Shown here one piece after another: positions 48,516-57,641 of a DNA stretch of 64,000 nucleotides. The stretch's first letter is position 1; every line of letters starts with the position of its first letter. A program made the position numbers and the translations under genes. The stretch is taken from contig NZ_AP024094.1 of NCBI RefSeq assembly GCF_015140455.1, positions 2,666,001-2,730,000 of the forward strand. The letters run 5' to 3'. Source of the stretch: Jeongeupia sp. HS-3 (GTDB lineage: Bacteria; Pseudomonadota; Gammaproteobacteria; Burkholderiales; Chitinibacteraceae). The notes beneath the pieces were generated by a model. That model ran no database searches, was not told where the DNA came from, and saw only the letters and a program-made list of their open reading frames with translations.

Positions 48516-49223
48516 CTAGTCGTGCACCTCGTCGAACAGCTGCAATGCACGCTCCCTGAGGCGGTCGATACCGGCATCGATGATAGGGCCGAGGTATTCG
48601 GAGGCCTTGTCCATCAGCGCTTCGCCGGTGTCCTCGGCGACCTTGCCGGCGATCTTCTTCAGCGTGGCCTTCAGCACCCCGGCAAACGAGGTATCCGGCG
48701 CGCCGGCCTCGACCAGCACCCGCCTCACAGCCTCCTTCTCGTCGTCCGACAGGTAATCCTCGATCAGCGCCGACAGCGCATCGAGCCCCAGCCTGACGAT
48801 GTTGGGCGAAAACGAACCGTCGGAAACGAAACCGCGCTTCTGCACCCGTGCGCGCAAATGGTCGGCCAGTAGCGGGTTGTCGATTTCGAGCAGGAACTGC
48901 TCGCCGTTCTTCTGGATTAGCGGGCGCTTCAACAACGCCTTGGCCTTGCGGTCCAGATCCGCCAGCGAGGAATGGCGCAGCTCGCGGCTGTAAAGCAGGT
49001 TGCGCGCCTTGCTGCGCGTGATCCGCAGGCCGGACACCAGCCCGTAGACGTCCGGCTCGCGGCCGATGAAACCGGTCTCGATCAGCGCATCGAGCACCAG
49101 CAATTCGATTTCCAGCTTGGGCAAGGCACCGAACGCCGGATCGACGAATTTGCCGAGCAGCGTCGCCAGCACCCGGCGAGCGGTGTCCGGCGGCAGCTGC
49201 TGTACACAGGATTCAAGACTCAT
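48516..49223 (-). CDS. Hypothetical protein, alpha-helical, possible winged-helix region
   Basis: A 235-residue protein I do not recognise. The sequence looks largely helical: an N-terminal helix bundle (LESCVQQLPPDTARRVLATL), a stretch resembling a winged helix (ITRSKARNLLYSREL, residues about 70-85), and a C-terminal half with Ala/Lys-rich helices (KATLKKIAGKVAEDTGEALM). No signal peptide or membrane segment. The start 49223 was chosen as the first Met that begins a plausible helix; the 13 codons before it are Arg/Gly-rich. It stands alone between convergent and divergent neighbours. Confidence 0.6.
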   Translation of the reverse strand: MSLESCVQQLPPDTARRVLATLLGKFVDPAFGALPKLEIELLVLDALIETGFIGREPDVYGLVSGLRITRSKARNLLYSRELRHSSLADLDRKAKALLKRPLIQKNGEQFLLEIDNPLLADHLRARVQKRGFVSDGSFSPNIVRLGLDALSALIEDYLSDDEKEAVRRVLVEAGAPDTSFAGVLKATLKKIAGKVAEDTGEALMDKASEYLGPIIDAGIDRLRERALQLFDEVHD

Positions 49224-49441
49224 CACATTCCCCGATTCGCTACGACGCCCACGGCGGCCCACGCCATGATAAAAAACATTTCATCTGCTGTCCGTTTTTG
49301 CCAGGATCCCGGTCAGCAAACACCACGCTTCTGCCGTCGCGGCATCCCGCCCCGCCACGGGTGACAGCGTACAATTGCCCCACCACCGCGACACCCGGCG
49401 CCTTGCCGGCGCGCACCGATTCCCCTGCCCAGAGCCTGTCC

Positions 49442-50701
49442 ATGCCCTTTGCCTCGCTAGGCTTGTCCCCCGCTATCGCCCATGCCGCCCGCGAGAGCGG
49501 CTTCCTGACGCCGACGCCTATCCAGTCGGCGGCGATCCCGGCCATCCTCAAGGGCGGTGACGTACTCGCCTCGGCGCAAACCGGCTCGGGCAAAACCGCC
49601 GCCTTCGTGCTGCCGCTGCTGCACCAGTTGCTGACCACCCCGGCGACCATGCCGCGCCGGGTGCGCGCGCTGGTACTGGTACCGACGCGCGAACTCGCGG
49701 CCCAGGTCGGCGAAACGCTGCGCGCGCTATGCGAATTCATCGACACGCCGGTCAAGACGGTGATCGCCTTTGGCGGCATCTCGATCAACCCGCAGATGCT
49801 GCGGCTGCGCGGCGGCGCCGACATCGTCGTCGCCACGCCGGGACGGCTGCTGGATCTGCTCGACCACAACGCGCTGAGCCTGTCCGACGTGTCGACGCTG
49901 GTGCTCGACGAGGCCGACCGGCTGCTCGATCTGGGCTTTGCCGACGAGCTGAACCGCATCATCGCGCTGCTGCCGGCGCACAAACAGAACCTGTTCTTCT
50001 CGGCCACCTTCCCGGCGCAGGTCGAAGCGCTGGCGCAAACCATGCTGCAGCAACCGGCGCGGATCGAGCTGCCCTCGCAGCAGGCCAATGCCGCGCTGAT
50101 CGAACAGCGCGCGATCGAGGTCGACAGCAACAAGCGCACCGCGCTGCTCAAGCATCTGGTGCAGCAACACCGCTGGCCGCAGGTGCTGGTATTTGTCGCG
50201 ACCAAGAACGCCGCCGAAAATCTCGCCGACAAGCTCTACCGCGCCGGCCTCAATGCCACGCCGTTTCATGGCGAGCTGAGCCAGGGCCGGCGCGAACAGG
50301 TGCTGGCCGATTTCAAGGCGGCCCGCTGGCAGATCGTCATCGCCACCGATGTGGCCGCGCGCGGTATCGATATCGCCCAGCTGCCGGCGGTGGTGAACTA
50401 CGACCTGCCGCGCTCGCCGGTCGATTACGTGCACCGCATCGGCCGTACCGGCCGCGCCGGCGAAACCGGCGTGGCGATCAGCTTTATCAGCGCCGCGACC
50501 GAAGCGCATTTCCGGCTGATCGAAAACCGCCAGCAGCGCCGCGTGCCGCGCGAGCGCATCGACGGTTTCGAGCCGCTCGAAACCGCCGCGCCGGCGGCCA
50601 CCCTGACCGACCCGGACGGCACCGGCGGCATCAAGGGCAAGCGCAAAAGCAAGAAGGACAAGCTGCGCGAAGCCGCCGCGCGTGACGGCGAGCAGTCGTA
50701 A
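49442..50701 (+). CDS. rhlE: DEAD-box RNA helicase, RhlE type
   Basis: A 419-residue helicase. All DEAD-box motifs are present: the Q motif (FLTPTPIQSAAIP), motif I AQTGSGKT, Ia PTRELA, II DEAD in VLDEADRLL, III FSATF, and VI HRIGRTGRAGE. The C-terminal tail is short and Lys-rich (KGKRKSKKDK), RNA-binding in this group. ATG 49442 begins the family N-terminus MPFASLGLSP. RhlE-type helicases help ribosome assembly and RNA turnover. It is probably monocistronic. Confidence 0.92.
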   Translation: MPFASLGLSPAIAHAARESGFLTPTPIQSAAIPAILKGGDVLASAQTGSGKTAAFVLPLLHQLLTTPATMPRRVRALVLVPTRELAAQVGETLRALCEFIDTPVKTVIAFGGISINPQMLRLRGGADIVVATPGRLLDLLDHNALSLSDVSTLVLDEADRLLDLGFADELNRIIALLPAHKQNLFFSATFPAQVEALAQTMLQQPARIELPSQQANAALIEQRAIEVDSNKRTALLKHLVQQHRWPQVLVFVATKNAAENLADKLYRAGLNATPFHGELSQGRREQVLADFKAARWQIVIATDVAARGIDIAQLPAVVNYDLPRSPVDYVHRIGRTGRAGETGVAISFISAATEAHFRLIENRQQRRVPRERIDGFEPLETAAPAATLTDPDGTGGIKGKRKSKKDKLREAAARDGEQS

Positions 50702-50904
50702 TACGCCGAGGCCACCCCGGGGCTGCGACGAACCGGAGGCGCCGAATATCGCCGCCGGTGGCACAAAGCCCATGGAGGCATCTATGCAGAAACCATTGGC
50801 GCGATCGGGGCCACCGCGATGCGCCGCAGCCGCGTGCGCCTGACGGATACTTTGGCAAAATCCCGTTCGCATCGATGCCGACAAAATAATCACGGAGCCC
50901 CGCC

Positions 50905-52029
50905 ATGAAGCCCAACTTCCCGCCGTTTTCTCCGCCTCGCCGCACGCTGATGGGACCGGGGCCTTCCGACGTTCATCCGTCGGTGCTGCATACCCAGTCC
51001 AAGCCGACGCTGGGCCACCTCGACCCACTGTTCATCGGCATGATGGACGAACTCAAAGTGCTGCTGCAGTACGCGTTCCAGACCCGCAACGAGATGACGC
51101 TGGCGATCTCCGCGCCCGGTTCGGCCGGGATGGAAGCGTGTTTCGTCAATCTGGTCGAGCCGGGCGAGAAGGTGATCGTCTGCCGCAACGGTGTATTCGG
51201 CGAACGGATGCGCCAGAACGTCGAACGCATCGGCGCGATCCCGGTCGTCGTCGACAACGAATGGGGGCAGCCGGTCGACCCGAACGCACTCGAAGACGCG
51301 CTCAGGGCCCATCCCGACGCGCGTTTCGTCGCCTTCGTCCACGCCGAAACGTCGACCGGCGCCCGCTCCGACGCACAGACGCTGTGCGCGCTGGCACACC
51401 GCTACGATTGCATCACCGTCGTCGATAGCGTCACCGGGCTGGGCGGCATCGAGCTGCGTGTCGACGACTGGGGCATCGACGCGATCTACTCGGGCACGCA
51501 GAAATGTCTGTCGTGCGTGCCGGGGCTGTCGCCGCTGTCGTTTTCGGAAGCGGCGGTCGCCAAGCTGAAGGCGCGCAAGACGCCGGTGCAGAGCTGGTTT
51601 CTCGACCAGACGCTGGTGATGGGTTACTGGGGCAGCGGCGCCAAGCGCAGTTACCACCACACCGCGCCGGTCAACACGCTGTACGCGCTGCACGAAGCGC
51701 TGCGCCTGCTGGTCGACGAAGGGCTGGAGGCCAGCTGGGCGCGCCACGCACACATGCATCAGCTGCTGCACCATGGGCTGACCGAGCTCGGGATCGAATT
51801 CGTCGTCGCCGAGCCGTGGCGGCTGCCGCAGCTCAACGCCGTGCATATCCCGCCCGGCATCGACGATGCGGCCGTGCGCAGCCGCCTGCTGAACGACTAC
51901 AACCTGGAAATCGGCGCCGGGCTTGGCGCGCTGGCCGGCAAGGCCTGGCGGATCGGCCTGATGGGCTACGGCGCGCGGCGCGAAAACGTCGCACTGGCGC
52001 TCAGCGCCCTGCGCGACGTATTGCGCTGA
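50905..52029 (+). CDS. Class V aminotransferase (alanine-glyoxylate aminotransferase type)
   Basis: A 374-residue PLP enzyme. The N-terminus LMGPGPSDVHPSVL is typical of serine-/alanine-glyoxylate aminotransferases, APGSAGMEACFVNLVEPGE follows, and the PLP Lys lies in YSGTQKCLSCVPGLSPLSFS near residue 195. It likely moves the amino group of Ala or Ser to glyoxylate. GGAG is about 9 bases before ATG 50905. It is the last plus-strand gene before a convergent hairpin. Confidence 0.9.
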   Translation: MKPNFPPFSPPRRTLMGPGPSDVHPSVLHTQSKPTLGHLDPLFIGMMDELKVLLQYAFQTRNEMTLAISAPGSAGMEACFVNLVEPGEKVIVCRNGVFGERMRQNVERIGAIPVVVDNEWGQPVDPNALEDALRAHPDARFVAFVHAETSTGARSDAQTLCALAHRYDCITVVDSVTGLGGIELRVDDWGIDAIYSGTQKCLSCVPGLSPLSFSEAAVAKLKARKTPVQSWFLDQTLVMGYWGSGAKRSYHHTAPVNTLYALHEALRLLVDEGLEASWARHAHMHQLLHHGLTELGIEFVVAEPWRLPQLNAVHIPPGIDDAAVRSRLLNDYNLEIGAGLGALAGKAWRIGLMGYGARRENVALALSALRDVLR

Positions 52030-52038
52030 ACAAGGGCC

Positions 52039-52075
52039 AGCCGGAACGCTTTCCGGCGCGGGGAGCGTTCCGGCT
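52039..52075. terminator. Inverted repeat between convergent genes, likely terminator
   Basis: A perfect 12-bp inverted repeat (52039-52050 with 52064-52075, 13-base loop) lies 10 bases after the aminotransferase stop and before the convergent CopD-like gene. No T tract of more than three follows, so intrinsic termination is likely but not certain. Confidence 0.5.
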
Positions 52076-52111
52076 TTGCGCCGCGAAGGCTGATCGTCCG
52101 GGGTGCGAAAC

Positions 52112-52573
52112 CTAGGCGATCAGCCGCCCGAGCGTCGCCACCGCAATCGTCAGCACGCCCAGCGCCAGATTGATGCCGACGGCCTGCCGGATACGCCCCA
52201 GCGCCGCGCCGCCGGCTTTCCAGTCCTCGGCCTCGACCGCGCGCACCAGCGCCGCATACGGGCCAGCGTACACATAGGCAAAGATCGCGATCATCACCAG
52301 GCCGCTGGTCAGCATCAGATGCCAGTTGCGCGGCGCGGCGGCAAAACCGAGCTGCAACAGCATCGCCAGCCCGCTGGCAAGAATCAGTGCAATGGCGATC
52401 CAGACCCAGACGAAAAAGCGCCCGAACACCGCGCGCCACAAACGCAGCCGTTGCGCCGGCTCAAGCAGCGCCGCCGCGGCGGGGCGCAAACAGGCGTAGG
52501 CAAAAAACATCCCGCCGACCCAGATGGTGACGCTGGCGATGTGGAGAAAGCTCAAAAGTGATTCGAGGGGCAT
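52112..52573 (-). CDS. CopD-like integral membrane protein
   Basis: A 153-residue protein with four predicted membrane helices; the start MPLESLLSFLHIASVTIWVGGMFF matches the CopD/YncB-type copper-related membrane domain with its His in FLHIASVTIWVGG. Also resembles DUF2269-like proteins. It may have a role in copper or haem handling, not shown by context. The start at 52573 was picked at the first Met of the hydrophobic segment; upstream codons are not membrane-like. Confidence 0.75.
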   Translation of the reverse strand: MPLESLLSFLHIASVTIWVGGMFFAYACLRPAAAALLEPAQRLRLWRAVFGRFFVWVWIAIALILASGLAMLLQLGFAAAPRNWHLMLTSGLVMIAIFAYVYAGPYAALVRAVEAEDWKAGGAALGRIRQAVGINLALGVLTIAVATLGRLIA

Positions 52574-52644
52574 GGATTTGGTCTCGGGTAGAAAGTGCAG
52601 GGATAGCGCTTTATACGTTGGCACGCCACTCCTGGCATCCCCCC

Positions 52645-53457
52645 TCACATCACCGTTGCGCGTAACTGCAAGGGCCTGATGCCGAATTGTTGCTGGAAAC
52701 GGGCGCTGAAGCGGGAAGCCGAGGCATAGCCGCATTGCAGTGCGATCTGGCCGATAGCCTGTCTGGACGTTTGAATCATCCCCAGCGCCATATTGAGCCG
52801 CACCTGCTCAAGCAATTGCCGGAACGATTTCCCTTCCTGATCCAGTTTCCGCCGCAGTGTCGAAGCGCCCATATTCAGCCGTTCGGCCATTGCATCGACC
52901 GTCCAGTCTTGAGCCGCGTCGAGCATGATGATGTGCCGGGCGCGTTCGGCGATCGAATCGCTCCGGTTGACCAACAGGGCGGCGCCATATCCTGCCATCG
53001 TCATCGCGAGCAACAGGCCTTCGGCACGATGATGGAGCAATGCCGCCGGCTCGTGGCTGGCGGTCGCGGCAAAGACGTCGTCCCAGAGCTGCGCCATCAC
53101 GGGGGTCAGCTTTTCACACAGTCGCGGTTCGGTGTTGATCACCGCCTGGGCCGCATCGGGGTAGCTCGTCCGAAAGTGCTGGATCAGGCCCGGCTCGAAA
53201 ACCAGCACTTCACAGGCATAGCCATTGGCATCGGGGTGATTGGACAGCGTGAGCTCCAGCCCGGCAGGGGCGATGAGCACATCGCCAATGCGCGCAATAT
53301 GCGTTTTCCCATTCAGCCAGATGTGTTTTTCACCATGCCGGATCCGCATCAGCGCCGGTTGCAGACACGTCACCTGACGCAATTGCTGCGTCGCCTTGGC
53401 AAGGATCACGGTCTGTTGAATCTGCCGGGTTTGTAGTTGGCTCATCGCGGTTATCAT
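52645..53457 (-). CDS. AraC/XylS family transcriptional regulator
   Basis: A protein of about 270 residues with an N-terminal cupin-like sensor part (HGEKHIWLNGKTHIARIGDVLIAPAG) and a C-terminal double helix-turn-helix (TVDAMAERLNMGASTLRRKL, then IGQIALQCGYASASRFSARFQQQFG) as in the AraC family. The ligand is unknown. Start: ATG 53457 or ATG 53445; neither has a clear ribosome-binding site. Its neighbours give no clear target, though the PEBP protein lies upstream in the same direction. Confidence 0.85.
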   Translation of the reverse strand: MITAMSQLQTRQIQQTVILAKATQQLRQVTCLQPALMRIRHGEKHIWLNGKTHIARIGDVLIAPAGLELTLSNHPDANGYACEVLVFEPGLIQHFRTSYPDAAQAVINTEPRLCEKLTPVMAQLWDDVFAATASHEPAALLHHRAEGLLLAMTMAGYGAALLVNRSDSIAERARHIIMLDAAQDWTVDAMAERLNMGASTLRRKLDQEGKSFRQLLEQVRLNMALGMIQTSRQAIGQIALQCGYASASRFSARFQQQFGIRPLQLRATVM

Positions 53458-53551
53458 GATGCAGTCATATGGCAAATGATACGGACTCGTCGAATACCGC
53501 GCGAGAGGCCTGAAGCGCACACACCTTGCCAAAGCCCCCTTGCACGGGCAT

Positions 53552-54085
53552 TTATTTCGACCGTTGATACGTTGCGATCAGTTGCGCTTTGGCAATTTGG
53601 TGCTGATTGAGCATATAGCCGACCAGCGCGCCACTGGCATTGGCATCGAGCGGCAATTGCGCAACATCCAGCGCCCATACCGTATGGATATAACGATGCG
53701 CTTTATCGCCTGCCGGTGGGCACGCACCCCCATAGCCCGGCATGCCATAGTCGGTGCGTGTTTCGAGTGCGCCACCCGGCACCGAGCCAGCCGCGATCGA
53801 TTGCACATTGGCGGGGATATTCACCACGCTCCAATGCCACCAGCCGCTGCCTGTGGGCGCGTCCGGATCGTACACGGTAATGGCAAAGCTCTTGGTGCCT
53901 GCCGGGGCATTTTGCCATTGCAACTGCGGTGAGACATTTTTGCCATCGCAACCAAAACCAGCGAATTCATGCTGTTTGGACATCGGCATATTGGCTTTGA
54001 GATCGTTGCTGCCGAGCTGGAAATCGGCAGCAAACACGCTGCTGGCGCAAAGAATCGTCGCGATCAGGGTAGTCATCAGTTTCAT
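53552..54085 (-). CDS. Secreted PEBP (YbhB/YbcL, Raf kinase inhibitor-like) protein
   Basis: A 177-residue protein with a signal peptide (MTTLIATILCASSVFA) and a phosphatidylethanolamine-binding-protein fold. Family stretches: CDGKNVSPQLQWQNAP, FAITVYDPDAPTGSGWWHW and the later YGGACPPAGDKAHRYI. Periplasmic or secreted; the ligand is unknown. AAGGAGTG upstream of ATG 54085 fixes the start, so the eight preceding codons are excluded. Confidence 0.87.
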   Translation of the reverse strand: MKLMTTLIATILCASSVFAADFQLGSNDLKANMPMSKQHEFAGFGCDGKNVSPQLQWQNAPAGTKSFAITVYDPDAPTGSGWWHWSVVNIPANVQSIAAGSVPGGALETRTDYGMPGYGGACPPAGDKAHRYIHTVWALDVAQLPLDANASGALVGYMLNQHQIAKAQLIATYQRSK

Positions 54086-54698
54086 GGCAGGCACTCCTTG
54101 GATGAGCATTCATCATACAAACAGCGCGATGCGGGCTTTGTGCCGGAAAGCTCGACTTTTAGCCTTGAACGCTCGATTTCCCGACAAAAGTGTATTGTAT
54201 CCCCCTTACTTGAATATCCACTGATGACCAGCATTCATTTCAACATCAAAGAAATTGATATGAACACATCGTATAAAATCCGGATATCTGCCCGAATTCC
54301 AAGGTGTCCGCGCCATTACCTTGAAGCGCTGCTTTTGTTGATGCAACAGCGTCGGGTTCGATCGAATTGCTGTTAAAGCAATGCTGATCGCCAGGATCGA
54401 TTTCAGCAAGCGACAGATACTTTCATCATCTGTGATTCATTGAAAAAATGGAGTCCTGCTTGCCTTGGACTCAATGAAAAAACCACGCACATCCTCAAGT
54501 CAGGAGCCATTGAGGCAGCGACAGAACACGACGCGACAGTACGCAAGGATTGTTCATCAATGGCTGGCAGCGGCTTTGCCTGCTGCGGAAAGGTGGCGTG
54601 GCACCGCCCGGCAGCCGGACTGAAAAGCACAGGATTACGGCTGAAAAAACCGTATAATGGCGGCCAAATCATTTAGCGCGATATTTTGGAAATCTGCC
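54086..54698. other. Gene-free, relatively AT-rich stretch
   Basis: About 610 bases between the PEBP gene (-) and the OsmC-YcaO gene (+), with a lower GC content than the rest. Short open frames on both strands (the longest under 140 codons) have no family likeness, and none has a good ribosome-binding site. Within it are GAGTCC (54451-54456) with GGACTC (54467-54472) as a small hairpin and a TATAAT box near the right end. It may be a decayed insertion or a long regulatory region. Confidence 0.45.
54653..54658 (+). promoter_or_regulatory. Possible -10 box for the OsmC-YcaO gene
   Basis: A perfect TATAAT ends 40 bases before ATG 54699. The sequence 17 bases upstream of it (CAGGAT) is a poor -35, so an activator may be needed if this is used. 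Confidence 0.4.
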
Positions 54699-56903
54699 AT
54701 GGAAATCAAGGTCAACTTTCTCGACAAGCTTCGTCTTGAAGCCAAATTCGATGATTTTACGGTGGTGGCCGATCAGCCTATCCGCTATAAGGGCGATGGC
54801 TCGGCGCCCGGTCCGTTCGATTATTTTCTGGCGTCATCGGCATTATGCGCGGCTTATTTTGTGAAGTTGTATTGCGAAACTCGCAATATTCCTACCGAAA
54901 ACATCCGCCTGTCGCAAAACAATATTGTTGATCCGGAAAACCGCTATCAGCAGATTTTCAAGATTCAGGTCGAATTGCCGGAAGACCTCTCCGCCAAGGA
55001 TCGCCAGGGCATTTTGCGCTCGATCGAGCGTTGCACGGTGAAAAAGGTCGTGCAGGCCGGGCCCGAATTCGTGATTGAAGAGGTCGCCAATCTGGATGCC
55101 GACGCGCAGGCCTTGCTGATACCCAATTCGGCTTCTGAAGCGAGCACCTATATTGCCGGCAAGGATCTGCCACTGGAACAGACCATCGCCAATATGTCGG
55201 GCATTCTGGCGAATCTGGGCATCAAGATTGAAATCGCTTCGTGGCGCAATATTGTTCCCAATGTCTGGTCGCTGCACATCCGCGACGCGCACTCGCCGAT
55301 GTGTTTTACCAACGGCAAGGGATCGACCAAGGAAAGCGCCTTGGCGTCGGCATTGGGCGAGTATATCGAGCGCCTGAGCAACAACCATTTCTATGCCGGC
55401 AGCTTCTGGGGCGAGGACATCGCCAATGCGGCGTTCGTGCATTACCCGAACGAGCGCTGGTTCCAGCCCGGCCCGGATGGCGCGCTGCCGGTTGAAATCC
55501 TCGACGACTATTGCCTGCCCATCTACAACCCCGATGGCGAATTGCTGGGCACCCATCTGTACGACACCAACTCCGGCAACGTGGCACGCGGCATCTGCTC
55601 GCTGCCGTATGTGCGCCAGTCGGACGGCGAAGTGGTGTATTTTCCGTCCAACCTGGTTGAAAACCTGTACGTCAGCAATGGCATGAGCGCCGGCAATACG
55701 CTGATGGAGGCGCAGGTGCAATGCCTGTCGGAAATCTTCGAGCGGGCGGTCAAACGCGAAATCCTCGAAGGCGAAATCACCCTGCCCGACGTGCCGCAAG
55801 ACGTGCTGGCGAAATACCCCGGCATTCTGGCCGGCATTCAAGGCCTGGAAGAGCAAGGCTTTCCGGTGCTGGTGAAAGATGCGTCGCTGGGCGGGGTCTA
55901 CCCGGTCATGTGCGTCACCCTGATGAACCCGCGTACCGGCGGCGTGTTTGCCTCGTTCGGCGCGCACCCTAGCTTTGAAGTCGCGCTGGAGCGCAGCCTG
56001 ACCGAACTGCTGCAGGGCCGCAGTTTCGAAGGCCTGAACGATCTGCCCCGGCCGACCTTTGAAAGCCACGCGGTGACCGAGCCGAACAACTTTGTCGAAC
56101 ACTTCATCGATTCCAGCGGCATCGTGTCGTGGCGCTTCTTCAGTGCCAGAGCACAATTCGAATTCGTCGAGTGGGATTTCTCCGGCCACGGCGAGAACTC
56201 CAATACCGAGGAGGCCGCGACCCTGCTCGCCATTCTCGAAGCCATGGGCAAAGAAGTGTACATGGCCGTGTATGACCAATTGGGCGCCACGGCCTGCCGC
56301 ATATTGGTACCGGGTTATTCGGAAATCTATCCGGTCGAGGATCTGGTCTGGGACAACACCAACAAGGCACTGCCGTTGCGCGCCGACATCCTGAACCTGC
56401 ACAGCCTGGACGATGCCGGTCTGAAGAAATTGCTGAATCGTCTGGAACACTGTGACACCGATGAATACACCGATATTGGCACGGTGATCGGCATCGAATT
56501 CGACGAAAATACCGCCTGGGGTCAGCTCACCATTCTGGAATTGAAGCTGCTGATTAATCTGGCCTTGCAGCGATTCGAGGAAGCGCAAGATCTCGTCGGC
56601 GCCTTCCTGCAGTACAACGACAACACGCTCGAGCGCGGATTGTTTTATCAGGCCTTGAACGTGGTGCTGGAGGTGCTGCTGGACGACGAACTGGAACTGG
56701 CCGATTTTGAGCCCAACTTCCGCCGGATGTTCGGCAACCCGCGGATGGACGCGGTGCTGGGCTCGGTGGACGGTAGCGTGCGCTTCTTCGGCCTGACGCC
56801 GACTAGCATGAAACTGGAGGGGCTGGACCGGCACCAGCGGCTGATCGACAGCTACAAGAAACTGCACGTAGCGCGGGCCAGGGCGGCGGCGGCAAGCCAC
56901 TAG
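54699..56903 (+). CDS. ycaO: OsmC-YcaO fusion protein
   Basis: A 734-residue protein. The N-terminal part (about 1-140) is an OsmC-like domain (VADQPIRYKGDGSAPGPFDYFLAS, family Cys in SALCAAYF). The rest (about 180-730) is a YcaO ATP-dependent cyclodehydratase-like domain with KGSTKESALASALGEYIERL and SEIFERAVKRE. Stand-alone E. coli YcaO is about 586 residues and is linked to beta-methylthiolation of ribosomal protein S12 by RimO; the fusion form is known in other proteobacteria. It is cytoplasmic. ATG 54699 begins the OsmC part. The base composition of the 5' third is slightly AT-richer than its neighbours. Confidence 0.9.
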   Translation: MEIKVNFLDKLRLEAKFDDFTVVADQPIRYKGDGSAPGPFDYFLASSALCAAYFVKLYCETRNIPTENIRLSQNNIVDPENRYQQIFKIQVELPEDLSAKDRQGILRSIERCTVKKVVQAGPEFVIEEVANLDADAQALLIPNSASEASTYIAGKDLPLEQTIANMSGILANLGIKIEIASWRNIVPNVWSLHIRDAHSPMCFTNGKGSTKESALASALGEYIERLSNNHFYAGSFWGEDIANAAFVHYPNERWFQPGPDGALPVEILDDYCLPIYNPDGELLGTHLYDTNSGNVARGICSLPYVRQSDGEVVYFPSNLVENLYVSNGMSAGNTLMEAQVQCLSEIFERAVKREILEGEITLPDVPQDVLAKYPGILAGIQGLEEQGFPVLVKDASLGGVYPVMCVTLMNPRTGGVFASFGAHPSFEVALERSLTELLQGRSFEGLNDLPRPTFESHAVTEPNNFVEHFIDSSGIVSWRFFSARAQFEFVEWDFSGHGENSNTEEAATLLAILEAMGKEVYMAVYDQLGATACRILVPGYSEIYPVEDLVWDNTNKALPLRADILNLHSLDDAGLKKLLNRLEHCDTDEYTDIGTVIGIEFDENTAWGQLTILELKLLINLALQRFEEAQDLVGAFLQYNDNTLERGLFYQALNVVLEVLLDDELELADFEPNFRRMFGNPRMDAVLGSVDGSVRFFGLTPTSMKLEGLDRHQRLIDSYKKLHVARARAAAASH

Positions 56904-57028
56904 GGGCAATCAGGTCATTGCGGGTCATGTGGCCCGCAACGACCTCGAGGGAGGTCCATCGCAGCGAGTTGACACCCCCAGGCAGAAGGGCGAACCTTGC
57001 GGCCTTCCATTCAGCCTGTATCCGTCTT

Positions 57029-57505
57029 ATGAAGATCACCAAGAACACCGCCGTTACCCTGCGTCTGAAAGTCACCGGCATCGATGGCCTCGTCTACGAC
57101 GAGGGCAAACAACCGATGTCCTACCTGCACGGTGACTACGACAACCTGTTCCCCAAACTTGAGGCCGCCCTGGAAGACCGGGAAGCCGGCTTCCAGACCA
57201 CGGTGGAACTGGCCCCCGAAGACGCGTTCGGCGAGCGCGACGACGCGCTGGTCACCAGCATGGCCAAAGGCGACTTCCCGCCCGGCATCAAGGTCGGCGG
57301 CCAGATCCAGCGGCCGGGCCCGGACGGGGAACCGCGCTACTACTTCGTGACCAAAATAAAAGGCCCCGTCGTGCTGCTGGACGGCAACCATCCGCTGTGC
57401 GGCAAGACCATGCGTTTCAGTATCAAGGTGCTGGACGTGCGCGAAGCAACCGCCGAGGAAATCGCCCACCAGCATGTACATGGCGAGCACGGGCATCATC
57501 ACTGA
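57029..57505 (+). CDS. slyD: FKBP-type peptidyl-prolyl isomerase SlyD
   Basis: A 158-residue protein with the split FKBP domain of SlyD: MKITKNTAVTLRLKV, YLHGDYDNLFPKLEAALEDRE and FGERDDALV, with an inserted flap and a His-rich C-terminal tail (HQHVHGEHGHHH) that binds nickel or other metals. It is a folding helper and a metal carrier for hydrogenase maturation. ATG 57029 starts the family sequence; upstream codons do not match. A small terminator follows. Confidence 0.93.
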   Translation: MKITKNTAVTLRLKVTGIDGLVYDEGKQPMSYLHGDYDNLFPKLEAALEDREAGFQTTVELAPEDAFGERDDALVTSMAKGDFPPGIKVGGQIQRPGPDGEPRYYFVTKIKGPVVLLDGNHPLCGKTMRFSIKVLDVREATAEEIAHQHVHGEHGHHH

Positions 57506-57526
57506 GCCCGTTGCGGCCTCGCCAGG

Positions 57527-57559
57527 AAAAAGCCCTCTGCAAATGGAGGGCCTTTTCTT
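57527..57559 (+). terminator. Probable terminator after slyD
   Basis: GCCCTC (57532-57537) pairs with GAGGGC (57546-57551) around an eight-base loop, followed by CTTTTCTT. It begins about 20 bases after the slyD stop. Confidence 0.65.
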
Positions 57560-57641
57560 AGTCGCAGTCCCCGCGAGGGTCTAGCTCGATGCGTGAAAAG
57601 TCGGGTACGCTCCGTGCTCTTCGACAACAGAATGCATGTAA

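Noticed and set aside
54403-54676. Small open frames on both strands (78 and 89 codons)
   Set aside because: They overlap each other, have no good start signals and no family likeness; chance frames in a non-coding gap are more likely.
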